Assembly (NCBI RefSeq): GCF_013386115.1
Contig: NZ_JACAOR010000007.1
Location: 396,702-460,701, forward strand
Direction: 5' to 3'
Origin: Pseudomonas gingeri
GTDB taxonomy: Bacteria; Pseudomonadota; Gammaproteobacteria; Pseudomonadales; Pseudomonadaceae
DNA length: 64,000 nt
The notes below the pieces were generated by a model, which was not told where the DNA came from, ran no database searches, and saw nothing but the letters and a program-made list of their open reading frames with translations. Numbering within the stretch: position 1 is the first letter of the stretch; every line of letters starts with the position of its first letter. Made by a program: the position numbers and the translations under genes. Shown one piece after another: positions 24,718 to 32,284 of this stretch.

Positions 24718-25470
24718 ATGCTCAAGCCTTACCGCATCGGTCAGATCGTACCGAGCTCGAACACCACCATGGAAACCGAGATCCCGGCGATGCTCAACGC
24801 CCGCCAGGCGATCCGTCCGGAACGCTTCACCTTTCACTCCAGCCGCATGCGCATGAAGCAGGTGCGCAAGGAAGAACTGGCGGCGATGGACGGCGAGTCC
24901 GATCGCTGCGCCGTCGAGCTGTCCGACGCCAAGGTCGATGTACTCGGCTACGCCTGCCTGGTAGCGATCATGGCCATGGGCCTGGGCTATCACCGCCAGT
25001 CCGAGGCGCGCCTGCGCAAGGCCACCGCCGACAACGACGGCAATGCCCCGGTGATCACCAGCGCCGGTGCCCTGATCGAGGGCCTGAAAGTCATGGGTGC
25101 CAAGCGCATCGCCATTGTCGCGCCCTACATGAAGCCGCTGACCGAACTGGTGGTGAACTACATCCGCGAGGAAGGTTTCGAGGTCGTCGACTGGCGCGCC
25201 CTGGAGATCCCCGACAACCTCGAAGTGGCCCGTCACGATCCGGCCAACCTGCCGGGCATCGTCGCCGGGATGAACCTCGAAGGCGTCGACGTGATCGTGC
25301 TCTCGGCCTGCGTGCAGATGCAGTCGCTGCCGGCCGTCGCCAAGGTCGAGGCACAGACCGGCAAGCCGGTGCTGACGGCCGCCATCGCCACCACCTACGC
25401 CATGCTCAAGGCCCTGGACCTGGAGCCGATCGTGCCCGGTGCCGGTGCCCTGTTGTCCGGCGCCTACTGA
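24718..25470 (+). CDS. nicE: Maleate cis-trans isomerase
   Basis: NicE converts maleate to fumarate, the final step into the citric acid cycle. The 250-residue protein belongs to the Asp/Glu racemase-like superfamily. Its two active-site cysteines are visible as Cys80 in LGYACLV and Cys198 in VLSACVQMQSL. The substrate-binding VPSSNTTMETE is near the N-terminus. ATG 24718 follows AAGGAGA. It lies between nicD and nicF, so gene order does not follow reaction order (NicF acts before NicE), as in P. putida. Confidence 0.96.
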   Translation: MLKPYRIGQIVPSSNTTMETEIPAMLNARQAIRPERFTFHSSRMRMKQVRKEELAAMDGESDRCAVELSDAKVDVLGYACLVAIMAMGLGYHRQSEARLRKATADNDGNAPVITSAGALIEGLKVMGAKRIAIVAPYMKPLTELVVNYIREEGFEVVDWRALEIPDNLEVARHDPANLPGIVAGMNLEGVDVIVLSACVQMQSLPAVAKVEAQTGKPVLTAAIATTYAMLKALDLEPIVPGAGALLSGAY

Positions 25471-25484
25471 GCGGGGTCCGCGAG

Positions 25485-26117
25485 ATGAGCGAACAAAGCG
25501 CCAATGACAATTACCAGGGAGTCTGGGGCCAGCGCATCGGCTTCGGACGCAAACCGGCACTGCTGATGATCGATTTCATGCAGGGCTACACCACCGAGGG
25601 TGCACCGCTGTTCGCTCCGGGCGTGGTCAGCGCGGTGGCCGAAAGCGTGGCCCTGCTCGACAGCGCCAGGCGTCACGGGATTGCGGTGGTGCACACCAAT
25701 ATTCGCTACCATCCGGGACACTTCGCCGACGGTGGCGTCTGGGTGCGCAAGGCCCCGGTGATGAAGGACATGGTCGAGGGCAATCCGCTCGCGGCCTTCT
25801 GCGAAGCGGTGCTGCCGCTGCCGTCGGAAGTGGTGATCAGCAAGCAGTACGCCAGTGCGTTTTTCGGCACCAGCCTGGCCTCGCAGTTGCACGCCCAGGG
25901 TATCGATACCGTGGTCCTGGCCGGCTGTTCCACCAGCGGCTGCATCCGCGCAACGGCGGTGGATGCCGTCCAGCATGGATTTCGCACCATCGTGGTACGC
26001 GAATGCGTGGGCGACCGGCATCCGGCGCCCCATGAAGCGAATCTGTTCGACATCGACAGCAAGTACGGCGATGTCGTCAGCAAACAGGAAGCGATCTCGA
26101 AGTTCAAGGAGCAATAA
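25485..26117 (+). CDS. nicF: Maleamate amidohydrolase
   Basis: NicF hydrolyses maleamate to maleate and ammonia. The 210-residue protein belongs to the isochorismatase-like cysteine hydrolase family, with Asp30 in LMIDFMQGY, Lys120 in VISKQYAS and nucleophile Cys153 in GCSTSGCIRATA. ATG 25485 is 14 bases after the nicE stop. A 350-base gap containing a long palindromic element separates it from nicT. Confidence 0.94.
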   Translation: MSEQSANDNYQGVWGQRIGFGRKPALLMIDFMQGYTTEGAPLFAPGVVSAVAESVALLDSARRHGIAVVHTNIRYHPGHFADGGVWVRKAPVMKDMVEGNPLAAFCEAVLPLPSEVVISKQYASAFFGTSLASQLHAQGIDTVVLAGCSTSGCIRATAVDAVQHGFRTIVVRECVGDRHPAPHEANLFDIDSKYGDVVSKQEAISKFKEQ

Positions 26118-26304
26118 GGTTTTACGAAGAACCGCGCCATAGAGCGTGGTCTTGAAAAACTGAGAGCCCACTTTGGCATACGGCTTGTTGAATAAAGCCG
26201 GTCAACTATGGGAGCTCCCAGTCTTCTGACACTGCCTTTGGAAGTCGCTTTCACAGCACTCCGAAGTGCTGGAACAAAAGCGGCTGTAATAAAAACCAAA
26301 GAGG
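26118..26304. other. Intergenic sequence after nicF with small inverted repeats
   Basis: I see no gene here. CGGCTT-N8-AAGCCG (26181-26200) and AGCACT-CCGA-AGTGCT lie in a stretch that looks lower in GC than its surroundings. One of these hairpins might terminate part of the nicCDEF transcript, but neither has a clear U-tract. Confidence 0.4.
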
Positions 26305-26438
26305 GCCGCGTGAAAACGTAGCGAGCGAAGTCAATACCAGGCGAAGACAGGCGAGGACGCGGAGTTTACACGTTGTAAATGAGCAGTCCGAACCTGTCTT
26401 CAATGCAGTATTTTCGAGCGCGGCAGTTTTCACGGGGC
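26305..26438. repeat. 134-bp palindromic element (MITE-like) between nicF and nicT
   Basis: The ends GCCGCGTGAAAAC and GTTTTCACGGGGC match as inverted repeats at 12 of 13 bases. Nested pairs continue inward: AATAC with GTATT, GAAGACAGG with CCTGTCTTC, GGAC with GTCC, and TTTAC-ACGTT-GTAAA at the centre. The whole element could fold as one hairpin. It has no coding capacity for a transposase, so it looks like a non-autonomous element or large structured RNA. Confidence 0.7.
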
Positions 26439-26467
26439 ACGAATAAGTCACCGCCAGGAGACAACCA

Positions 26468-27778
26468 ATGCCCATTGCGAATGCAACATCAGCGACTTCG
26501 GTCGCCGACCCGACCCAAGCGCTCTACCACAAGATCACCTGGAAACTGATCCCGTTCCTGTGCTTCTGCTATCTGGCCGCGTACCTCGACCGGATCAATA
26601 TCGGTTTCGCCAAACTGCAGATGCTCGACCAGTTGCACTTCAGCGAAACCGCCTTCGGCCTCGGTGCCGGCCTGTTTTTCGTCGGTTATATCCTGTTCGA
26701 GGTGCCGAGCAACCTGGTGCTGGAACGGGTCGGGGCGAAAATCTGGATCGCGCGGATCATGATCACCTGGGGCCTGCTCTCGGCCTGCACCATGCTGGTC
26801 ACGTCCACCACGCAGTTCTACATCCTGCGTTTCCTGCTCGGCGCCGCGGAGGCCGGTTTCCTGCCAGGCGTGCTGTTCTACCTGACCACCTGGTTCCCGA
26901 CCCACCGACGGGGACGGATCATCGCTCTGTTCATGATCGGCCTGCCGCTCTCCAGCGTGATCGGCGGCCCGCTGTCCGGCTGGGTGATGGGCCATTTCGA
27001 CCAGGTCAGCGGCCTGCGCGGCTGGCAGTGGCTGTTCCTGATCGAAGCGATTCCCAGCGTGCTGCTCGGCATCCTGACGTTCTGGGCGCTGCCGAACCAC
27101 TTCCGCCAGGCCAAATGGCTGAGCGAAGACGAGAAAAATGTACTGGAAAACGAGCTGCGGGCCGATGAGGCCAGCAGCCCGGACAGCAAGCAGAATTTCC
27201 GCGACGGTTTCTTCAACCTGAAGGTGTGGATGCTCGGCGGCATCGATTTCTCGATCCTGCTCAGCGCCTATGCCATGGGTTTCTGGATGCCGACGTTCAT
27301 TCGCAACGCGGGCATCACCGACACCTTCCATATCGGCGTACTGACCGCCTTGCCGAGTGTCGCCGCACTGCTGGGCATGCTGTTGATCGGCGCCAGTTCC
27401 GACCGCCACCGCGAGCGCCGCTGGCACATCATCGTGCCGTTCTTCATCGGTGCCGCCGCCATGGCCACCAGTACGTTCTTCACCCATAACGTGGTGGCGA
27501 CCGTGGCGCTGTTCGCCATCGCCTCGGCGGCAATCATCGGCGCGGTGCCGGTGTTCTTCAGCCTGCCGGCGACCTTCCTCAAGGGCACCGCGGCGGCCAC
27601 CGGCTTTGCCCTGGCCTGCTCGGTGGCGAACATCGCCGGACTGGTGAGCAACTCGCTGATGGGCGTGGCGATCGACCTGACCGGCAGCAGTGCCGGTGCG
27701 CTCTGGTTCTTCGCCGGCTGCCTGATCCTGAGCAGTTTCCTGGTGATCGCACTGCCGGCCAAACTGGTCAATCGTTAA
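26468..27778 (+). CDS. nicT: MFS nicotinate-type transporter
   Basis: This 436-residue anion:cation symporter family protein has about 12 membrane segments. Family signatures are LDRINIGFAKLQM near residue 40 and EVPSNLVLERVGAKIW. NicT in P. putida occupies the same position after nicF and is thought to import nicotinate or 6-hydroxynicotinate. ATG 26468 follows CAGGAGACAACC. The unusual feature is the 350-base upstream gap with a long palindrome, which may uncouple nicT from nicCDEF. Substrate assignment rests on context. Confidence 0.88.
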   Translation: MPIANATSATSVADPTQALYHKITWKLIPFLCFCYLAAYLDRINIGFAKLQMLDQLHFSETAFGLGAGLFFVGYILFEVPSNLVLERVGAKIWIARIMITWGLLSACTMLVTSTTQFYILRFLLGAAEAGFLPGVLFYLTTWFPTHRRGRIIALFMIGLPLSSVIGGPLSGWVMGHFDQVSGLRGWQWLFLIEAIPSVLLGILTFWALPNHFRQAKWLSEDEKNVLENELRADEASSPDSKQNFRDGFFNLKVWMLGGIDFSILLSAYAMGFWMPTFIRNAGITDTFHIGVLTALPSVAALLGMLLIGASSDRHRERRWHIIVPFFIGAAAMATSTFFTHNVVATVALFAIASAAIIGAVPVFFSLPATFLKGTAAATGFALACSVANIAGLVSNSLMGVAIDLTGSSAGALWFFAGCLILSSFLVIALPAKLVNR

Positions 27779-27868
27779 GTAGTCACTTACCTGCCGATGG
27801 CGTTTCCAGGCATCGGCAGGCATGCTGGACTACCGCAAGACAACAACAACTCATTGGGGCAAATCAAC

Positions 27869-28948
27869 ATGCAACGCTTTCTCAAGGGCTGCGCGCTGGC
27901 GCTGGCTGTCGGCTTGTCGGCCGGTTCGCTGCAGGCGGCTGAAAAAGTCATTCTCGACACCGATTTCAACGTCCTCAACGACGACGGCCAGGCCTTTATC
28001 ATGCTGGCGCAACTGCACGCGCAGAAGAAGATCGACCTGCTGGGGATGACCCTGGTCAGCGGCAATGCGTGGGTCGACCAGGAACAGGTCGATGCACTGA
28101 AGGCCGTCGAGCGCATGGGTGTGGAAAAGGAAATCGGCGTCTACTCCGGCGCGGCGTATCCGCTGCTGCATGACTTCGCGACTTATCCACAGGAGAAGGC
28201 GATGTTCGGCGCCGGCTGGCCCGGCGCGTTCAAGAACCCGCGACCGACCTCGGCCACGCAACTGGTGGCGCCACCCGATGGCATGGCGACCCACACCCAA
28301 CTGCGCAGCGAAACCGCCCCGCAGTTCATTATCGACAGCGTGCGCAAGAATCCTCACGAAGTGACCCTGCTGGCCATCGGCCCGTTGACCAACCTGGCCC
28401 TGGCGATCCGCCAGGCGCCGGATATCGTGCCGCTGATCAAGCGCATCGTGTACATGGGCGGTGCCATCGAGATCCCGGGCAATACCACCCCAGCCGCCGA
28501 GTTCAACTGGTGGTTCGACCCGGAAGCGGCGCGGATCGTCCTGCGCTCGCCGATCGAACATGTGATATTCCCGAACGATGTCTGCGAGAAAGTCACCTTC
28601 GACGCCTCGGTCTACAAGCGGGTGATCGCCGCCAAGGGCGCAGTGCCGGAACTGTACAAGAGCGTGTTCGGGCCGGAGTTCGCCAAGGACCCGGGCTACC
28701 ACAGCTTTACCTGGGACAGCCTGCCGGCGCTGTTCCTGACCGAGCCTGGAATCGTCACCGAATCGCGCGATATGTGGGTCGATGTCGACACCCATTTCGG
28801 TCCGGACTACGGGCGTGCCCTGGGTTACAAGAAGAACCCGCCGGTGGGGACGCAGAAAGCCAAGGTGGTGTTCGCGGTGGACCAGAAGAAATTCTGGAAC
28901 GACTACGTGTCGCTGGTGACCCTGCCGACGCCGGTGAAAAAACCCTAG
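27869..28948 (+). CDS. Secreted nucleoside hydrolase family protein
   Basis: This 359-residue protein has a clear Sec signal peptide (MQRFLKGCALALAVGLSAGS then LQA-AEK), so it acts in the periplasm. The mature part is of the inosine/uridine-preferring nucleoside hydrolase fold, which cleaves N-glycosidic bonds to ribose and free base. The calcium-binding aspartate motif is present but with altered spacing, DTDFNVLNDDGQA. LLAIGPLTNLALAI and the later FNWWFDPEAARIV are also typical. It follows nicT by 90 bases on the same strand. In P. putida I recall a porin gene, nicP, near here. Context suggests it could release nicotinate or nicotinamide from pyridine nucleosides outside the inner membrane. 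A general purine or pyrimidine nucleosidase is the alternative. Confidence 0.85.
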   Translation: MQRFLKGCALALAVGLSAGSLQAAEKVILDTDFNVLNDDGQAFIMLAQLHAQKKIDLLGMTLVSGNAWVDQEQVDALKAVERMGVEKEIGVYSGAAYPLLHDFATYPQEKAMFGAGWPGAFKNPRPTSATQLVAPPDGMATHTQLRSETAPQFIIDSVRKNPHEVTLLAIGPLTNLALAIRQAPDIVPLIKRIVYMGGAIEIPGNTTPAAEFNWWFDPEAARIVLRSPIEHVIFPNDVCEKVTFDASVYKRVIAAKGAVPELYKSVFGPEFAKDPGYHSFTWDSLPALFLTEPGIVTESRDMWVDVDTHFGPDYGRALGYKKNPPVGTQKAKVVFAVDQKKFWNDYVSLVTLPTPVKKP

Positions 28949-28957
28949 TCGACACAC

Positions 28958-28984
28958 TCGTTCCCACGCACGGCGTGGGAACGG
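28958..28984. terminator. Hairpin between convergent genes
   Basis: GTTCCCACGC-ACG-GCGTGGGAAC is a strong stem-loop 9 bases after the nucleoside hydrolase stop and just before the convergent phosphatase stop. There is no U-tract on the plus strand, so it may be a short repeat copy acting as a transcript end stabiliser. Confidence 0.5.
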
Positions 28985-28992
28985 GCTTGCGC

Positions 28993-29538
28993 TCAGAAAC
29001 GCAGACGCCAGCGTCCGTTGCGGCGCAGGTCGACCACTGACAAGGGCTCGATATCGATCGCGTTGAATGAGGCCGGGCCGGCCTGCAGTGCATGCAGGAT
29101 GGCCGCGCGGATCACGAAGGGATGGGTCACGACGACAAAATGCCCGTCCTCGTGAAAACCGTCGAGCCAGGCTCCGACCCTCGCACACAGCGCCTCCACC
29201 GATTCGCCCGCCGGCGCTGCCACCTGCGGCTGGCTGACCCAGGCCGCCAGCGCCTCGGGATCGCTTTCCTGCAGATCCGCCAGGGCCAGGCCCTGCCATT
29301 CGCCAAAGTCGTAATCCCCCAGTTCCGGAACGATCTCGATCTCGCTGCCCAGGGCCTCGGCCGTCTGCCAGGCGCGGGTCTCCGGCGCACTGAGAATCCG
29401 CACCGGCTTTTTCAGCCGCGCCGCCAGCTCGGCAGCCTTGGCCAGGCCCTTGGGTTCCACCGGCTCATCCAGCGGAAAACGCCCCAGGCGCTGGGCCTCG
29501 GTGCGGGCATGGCAGACAACACTGAGCCGGATCGGCAT
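28993..29538 (-). CDS. Histidine phosphatase family protein (CobC-like position)
   Basis: This 181-residue protein has the phosphoglycerate mutase/histidine phosphatase fold. Features include a glutamate-containing LGDYDFGEWQGLAL and the second histidine in VVVTHPFVIRAAI. The usual N-terminal RHGE motif is degenerate: VVCHARTEAQ keeps the histidine but lacks the flanking arginine and glycine. Its gene is divergent from the cobalamin riboswitch and cbtBA. That suggests a role near cobalamin metabolism, for example alpha-ribazole-phosphate dephosphorylation as in CobC. The altered active site makes the activity uncertain. Confidence 0.8.
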   Translation of the reverse strand: MPIRLSVVCHARTEAQRLGRFPLDEPVEPKGLAKAAELAARLKKPVRILSAPETRAWQTAEALGSEIEIVPELGDYDFGEWQGLALADLQESDPEALAAWVSQPQVAAPAGESVEALCARVGAWLDGFHEDGHFVVVTHPFVIRAAILHALQAGPASFNAIDIEPLSVVDLRRNGRWRLRF

Positions 29539-29584
29539 ATGGAATTTTCTCCCGTTACGCCTCGCGGGGGATTACACTCCGCGA

Positions 29585-29760
29585 GCACTTGTATCAATTT
29601 GTTACAAGGAAGGAAGCCGGTGGAAACCCGGCACGGTTGCGCCACTGTAATCGCATTCAAACGGCCTGTACGAGTACTCGCAAGGCGGCCTGAGGGTCGC
29701 ACAGGCGATTATCGTACAGAGCATAGATGCCGAGAGTCAGACCCTTCCACGCACACTCCA
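29585..29760 (+). ncRNA. Cobalamin riboswitch
   Basis: The leader of cbtB contains the recognisable core GGAAGCCGGTGGAAACCCGG then CACGGTTGCGCCACTGTAAT, which includes the conserved GCCACTG B12 element. A distal GCCGAGAGTCAGACCC closes the aptamer. It lies 40-215 bases upstream of cbtB. Adenosylcobalamin binding would shut off expression of the cobalt uptake genes when cofactor is plentiful. Confidence 0.9.
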
Positions 29761-29799
29761 CTTCTCAGACCGGACGCACAATCCCTGGAGATTTTTCAG

Positions 29800-30018
29800 A
29801 TGGCCAGTACCGCAACATACGATACTCCCGGCTCCATATCGACCCCCACCATTCCCCTCGGCGAACTGCTGCCCTGGGCAATCTTCGGCGGCCTGCTGCT
29901 GATGCTGGCGATTTACTTCGTCGGCGCGGAACAGGGCGCGACCTCGCTGATCTCCGGCATGTACGTGCATGAGTTCGTACACGATGGCCGTCATTTGCTC
30001 GGCTTTCCCTGCCACTGA
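29800..30018 (+). CDS. cbtB: CbtB family cobalt transporter subunit
   Basis: This 72-residue protein has one membrane helix (LLPWAIFGGLLLMLAIYFVG) and a C-terminal histidine-bearing tail, HEFVHDGRHLLGFPCH, which is the family hallmark and a probable metal site. CbtB and CbtA are B12-riboswitch-controlled proteins predicted to carry cobalt across the inner membrane. ATG 29800 is preceded by CTGGAG. The riboswitch directly upstream supports the assignment. Confidence 0.93.
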   Translation: MASTATYDTPGSISTPTIPLGELLPWAIFGGLLLMLAIYFVGAEQGATSLISGMYVHEFVHDGRHLLGFPCH

Positions 30019-30033
30019 TCACGAGAACTCATC

Positions 30034-30762
30034 ATGACTGGATCACTTCTGCTGCGCGGCATGCTCGTGGGGCTCGTAGCCGGCTTGCTGGCGTTTGGCT
30101 TTGCCAAGGTCTTTGGCGAGCCGCAGGTCGACAAGGCCATTGCCTTCGAAGAAAAAATGGACGCCATGAAGGGCGAGGCGCCTGAGCCCGAGCTGGTCAG
30201 CCGCGAAACCCAGAGCAGCATCGGCCTGCTGACCGGGGTGCTGGTCTACAGCGCGTCCATGGGTGGCCTGTTCGCCCTGGTGTTCGCCTATTCCCTGGGC
30301 CGCGTCGGTCGCATGGGGCCGCGTGGCCTGTCCGCCCTGCTGGCACTGGCCGCCTTTGTCGCGGTGATTTTCGTGCCGGAACTCAAGTACCCGGCCAACC
30401 CGCCGTCGGTGGGCGACCCGGATACCATCAAGCAGCGCACCAAGCTGTTCTTCCTGATGCTGGCGGTGTCGATCGCGGCGATGGTGATCGCGATCAACCT
30501 CGGTCGCAAACTGATCGCCCGTCACGGTGCCTGGACGGCCACCCTGGTCGGTGCCGCGCTGTATGTCATGATCGCCGCCGTGGCCCATTACGCGTTCCCG
30601 GAAATCAATGAAGTGCCGGCGGATTTCTCGGCCGTGGTGCTGTGGCAGTTCCGCGTCGCCGCCCTGGGTATCCAGCTGGTGCTGTGGACCACCCTCGGCC
30701 TGCTGTTCGGCTGGTTGACCGAACGCGCCCTCAAGCGCCAGGGCCACTACGTGCTCGGCTGA
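30034..30762 (+). CDS. cbtA: CbtA family cobalt transporter
   Basis: This 242-residue membrane protein has about five to six helices, starting with LLLRGMLVGLVAGLLAFGFA. The family segment GEPQVDKAIAFEE is near residue 30. It is 15 bases after cbtB and under the same cobalamin riboswitch. It is the predicted membrane channel of the Cbt cobalt system. There is no ATPase of the ECF type nearby, consistent with CbtAB being a stand-alone system. A hairpin at 30791-30812 ends the unit. Confidence 0.93.
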   Translation: MTGSLLLRGMLVGLVAGLLAFGFAKVFGEPQVDKAIAFEEKMDAMKGEAPEPELVSRETQSSIGLLTGVLVYSASMGGLFALVFAYSLGRVGRMGPRGLSALLALAAFVAVIFVPELKYPANPPSVGDPDTIKQRTKLFFLMLAVSIAAMVIAINLGRKLIARHGAWTATLVGAALYVMIAAVAHYAFPEINEVPADFSAVVLWQFRVAALGIQLVLWTTLGLLFGWLTERALKRQGHYVLG

Positions 30763-30784
30763 TCGGACCAGGCGACTGCATTAC

Positions 30785-30815
30785 AAAAAAGGAGCCGGCT
30801 GCCCCCGGCTCCTTC
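30785..30815 (+). terminator. Hairpin after cbtA
   Basis: GGAGCCGG-CTGCCC-CCGGCTCC (30791-30812) forms an 8-bp stem preceded by a run of A and followed by a short TTCG. It is a plausible though weak Rho-independent terminator separating cbtBA from copCD. On the minus strand the A-run would become a better U-tract. Confidence 0.6.
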
Positions 30816-30900
30816 GTGCCAAACCCCTCTGTACCGGCTATTGTTGCCCCACGTCCTCTCGCATCATCCTCACCTGTTTCTGCCATCAAGGTACTGATCG

Positions 30901-31275
30901 ATGTCATTTCACCACCTGAAAAAAGCCCTGAATACCCTTGTCCTGCTCGGCGCTTGCGTCGCGGCCGGTTCCGCGTTCGCCCATGCGCACCTGAAAAGCC
31001 AGACCCCGGCGGCGGACAGCACCGTCAGCGCCCCGAGCGAATTGCGCCTGGTGTTCAGCGAAGGGGTCGAAGCCGAATTCAGCAAAGTCGGGCTGAGCAG
31101 TGACGGCGTCCCGGTCGCAGTGAAAAGCATCGTCACCGATCCGGCCGACAAGAAAACCCTCATCGTGACCCCGGCCGCCCCGCTGAAGGCCGGCGACTAC
31201 AAGGTCGAATGGCATGCGGTCTCGGTCGACACCCACAAGAGCGAAGGCAACTACGGCTTCAAGGTGGGCAACTGA
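30901..31275 (+). CDS. copC: Periplasmic copper-binding protein CopC
   Basis: This 124-residue protein has a signal peptide ending SAFA, which leaves His as the first mature residue (HAHLKS). That gives the typical N-terminal Cu(II) site. The second conserved histidine region is VEWHAVSVDTHKSEGNY. CopC binds copper in the periplasm and hands it to the CopD membrane protein encoded 4 bases downstream. No copA or copB oxidase/outer-membrane genes lie nearby, so this pair is more likely for copper uptake or distribution than for full resistance. Confidence 0.94.
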   Translation: MSFHHLKKALNTLVLLGACVAAGSAFAHAHLKSQTPAADSTVSAPSELRLVFSEGVEAEFSKVGLSSDGVPVAVKSIVTDPADKKTLIVTPAAPLKAGDYKVEWHAVSVDTHKSEGNYGFKVGN

Positions 31276-31279
31276 ATTC

Positions 31280-32131
31280 ATGCAAAGCGCCATGGTCCTG
31301 TGCCGTTTCCTGCATTTCACCATGGTCCTGTCGCTGTTCGGGGCCTGTCTGTTCAGGCCCTTGCTGCTCGGCCCGGCACCCTGCGCGGTCCTCGACCTGC
31401 GCCTGTCGCGGGCCAAACGCTGGATGGCCGGCCTGGCCTCGCTCAGTGCGATCGCCTGGCTGCTGCTGACCACCGCCGGCATGACCGGCGATGGGGCCGA
31501 CGCGTTCCACCTCGGCACCCTGCAGTTGGTGCTGGGCGGCACTTTCTTCGGCAAGGTCTGGAGCTGGCACCTGGGGTTCGGCCTGCTGCTGTTGATCGGG
31601 CTCCGGGCCAATACCTCTCCCCGGCTCAATCTTCTGCTCGCCTTCCTGCTGCTGGCGACCCTGGCTCCGGTCGGCCACGGCGCGATGCTCGACGGCCTGG
31701 GTGGCCGGCTGCTGATGTTCAACCAGTTGCTGCACCTGAGCGGTGTCGGTGCCTGGATCGGCGGACTGATGTTGCTCGCTCTGGTGCTGGGCAAACCGGC
31801 GGAACATGACATCGACCGGGTGCTGCGCCGGTTCAGCAACCTCGGCTACCTGCTGGTCGCCACGATCATCGTCACCGGGATGATCAACGTGCGCGTGCTC
31901 ACCGGTGCCGTCTGGCCGACTCCGCTGTTCAGCGGCTTTGCCCTGATCCTGTTGATCAAGGTGCTGATGGTCGCGCTGATGCTGGGGCTGGCGCTGTTCA
32001 ACCTGGTGATGAGCCGGCGCGGACACTTCAGCGTCCTGCGCCGCAGTGTGACGCTCGAATGGCTACTGGGGCTGGGGGCGATCCTCGCGGTATCGCTGCT
32101 GGGCACATTGCCGCCGATGCTGATGGACTGA
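31280..32131 (+). CDS. copD: Copper homeostasis membrane protein CopD
   Basis: This 283-residue inner-membrane protein has about eight hydrophobic helices and conserved histidines in LCRFLHFTMVL, KVWSWHLGFG, GHGAMLDG and NQLLHLSGVGAWIGGL, typical of CopD. It is thought to move copper from periplasmic CopC into the cytoplasm. The ATG at 31280 is 4 bases after the copC stop, indicating one operon. It is followed by a 150-base gap before the GntP gene. Confidence 0.92.
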   Translation: MQSAMVLCRFLHFTMVLSLFGACLFRPLLLGPAPCAVLDLRLSRAKRWMAGLASLSAIAWLLLTTAGMTGDGADAFHLGTLQLVLGGTFFGKVWSWHLGFGLLLLIGLRANTSPRLNLLLAFLLLATLAPVGHGAMLDGLGGRLLMFNQLLHLSGVGAWIGGLMLLALVLGKPAEHDIDRVLRRFSNLGYLLVATIIVTGMINVRVLTGAVWPTPLFSGFALILLIKVLMVALMLGLALFNLVMSRRGHFSVLRRSVTLEWLLGLGAILAVSLLGTLPPMLMD

Positions 32132-32284
32132 AGCCGCTTCGGTTACTGCTCGCGACCAGCGCAAACCGTCCGGGACTTTCAGACGGCCGTTGGTAAAAAA
32201 CCCGTGTCAAATAGTCATCTATATGAATTGATCAGGTATATTCCTTCCAACCGCGTAACAAGATATTACAAGAAGGGGTTTCCG

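Noticed and set aside
26118..26467. Insertion sequence remnant with transposase
   Set aside because: No transposase-like frame in any direction; only the palindromic element is supportable.
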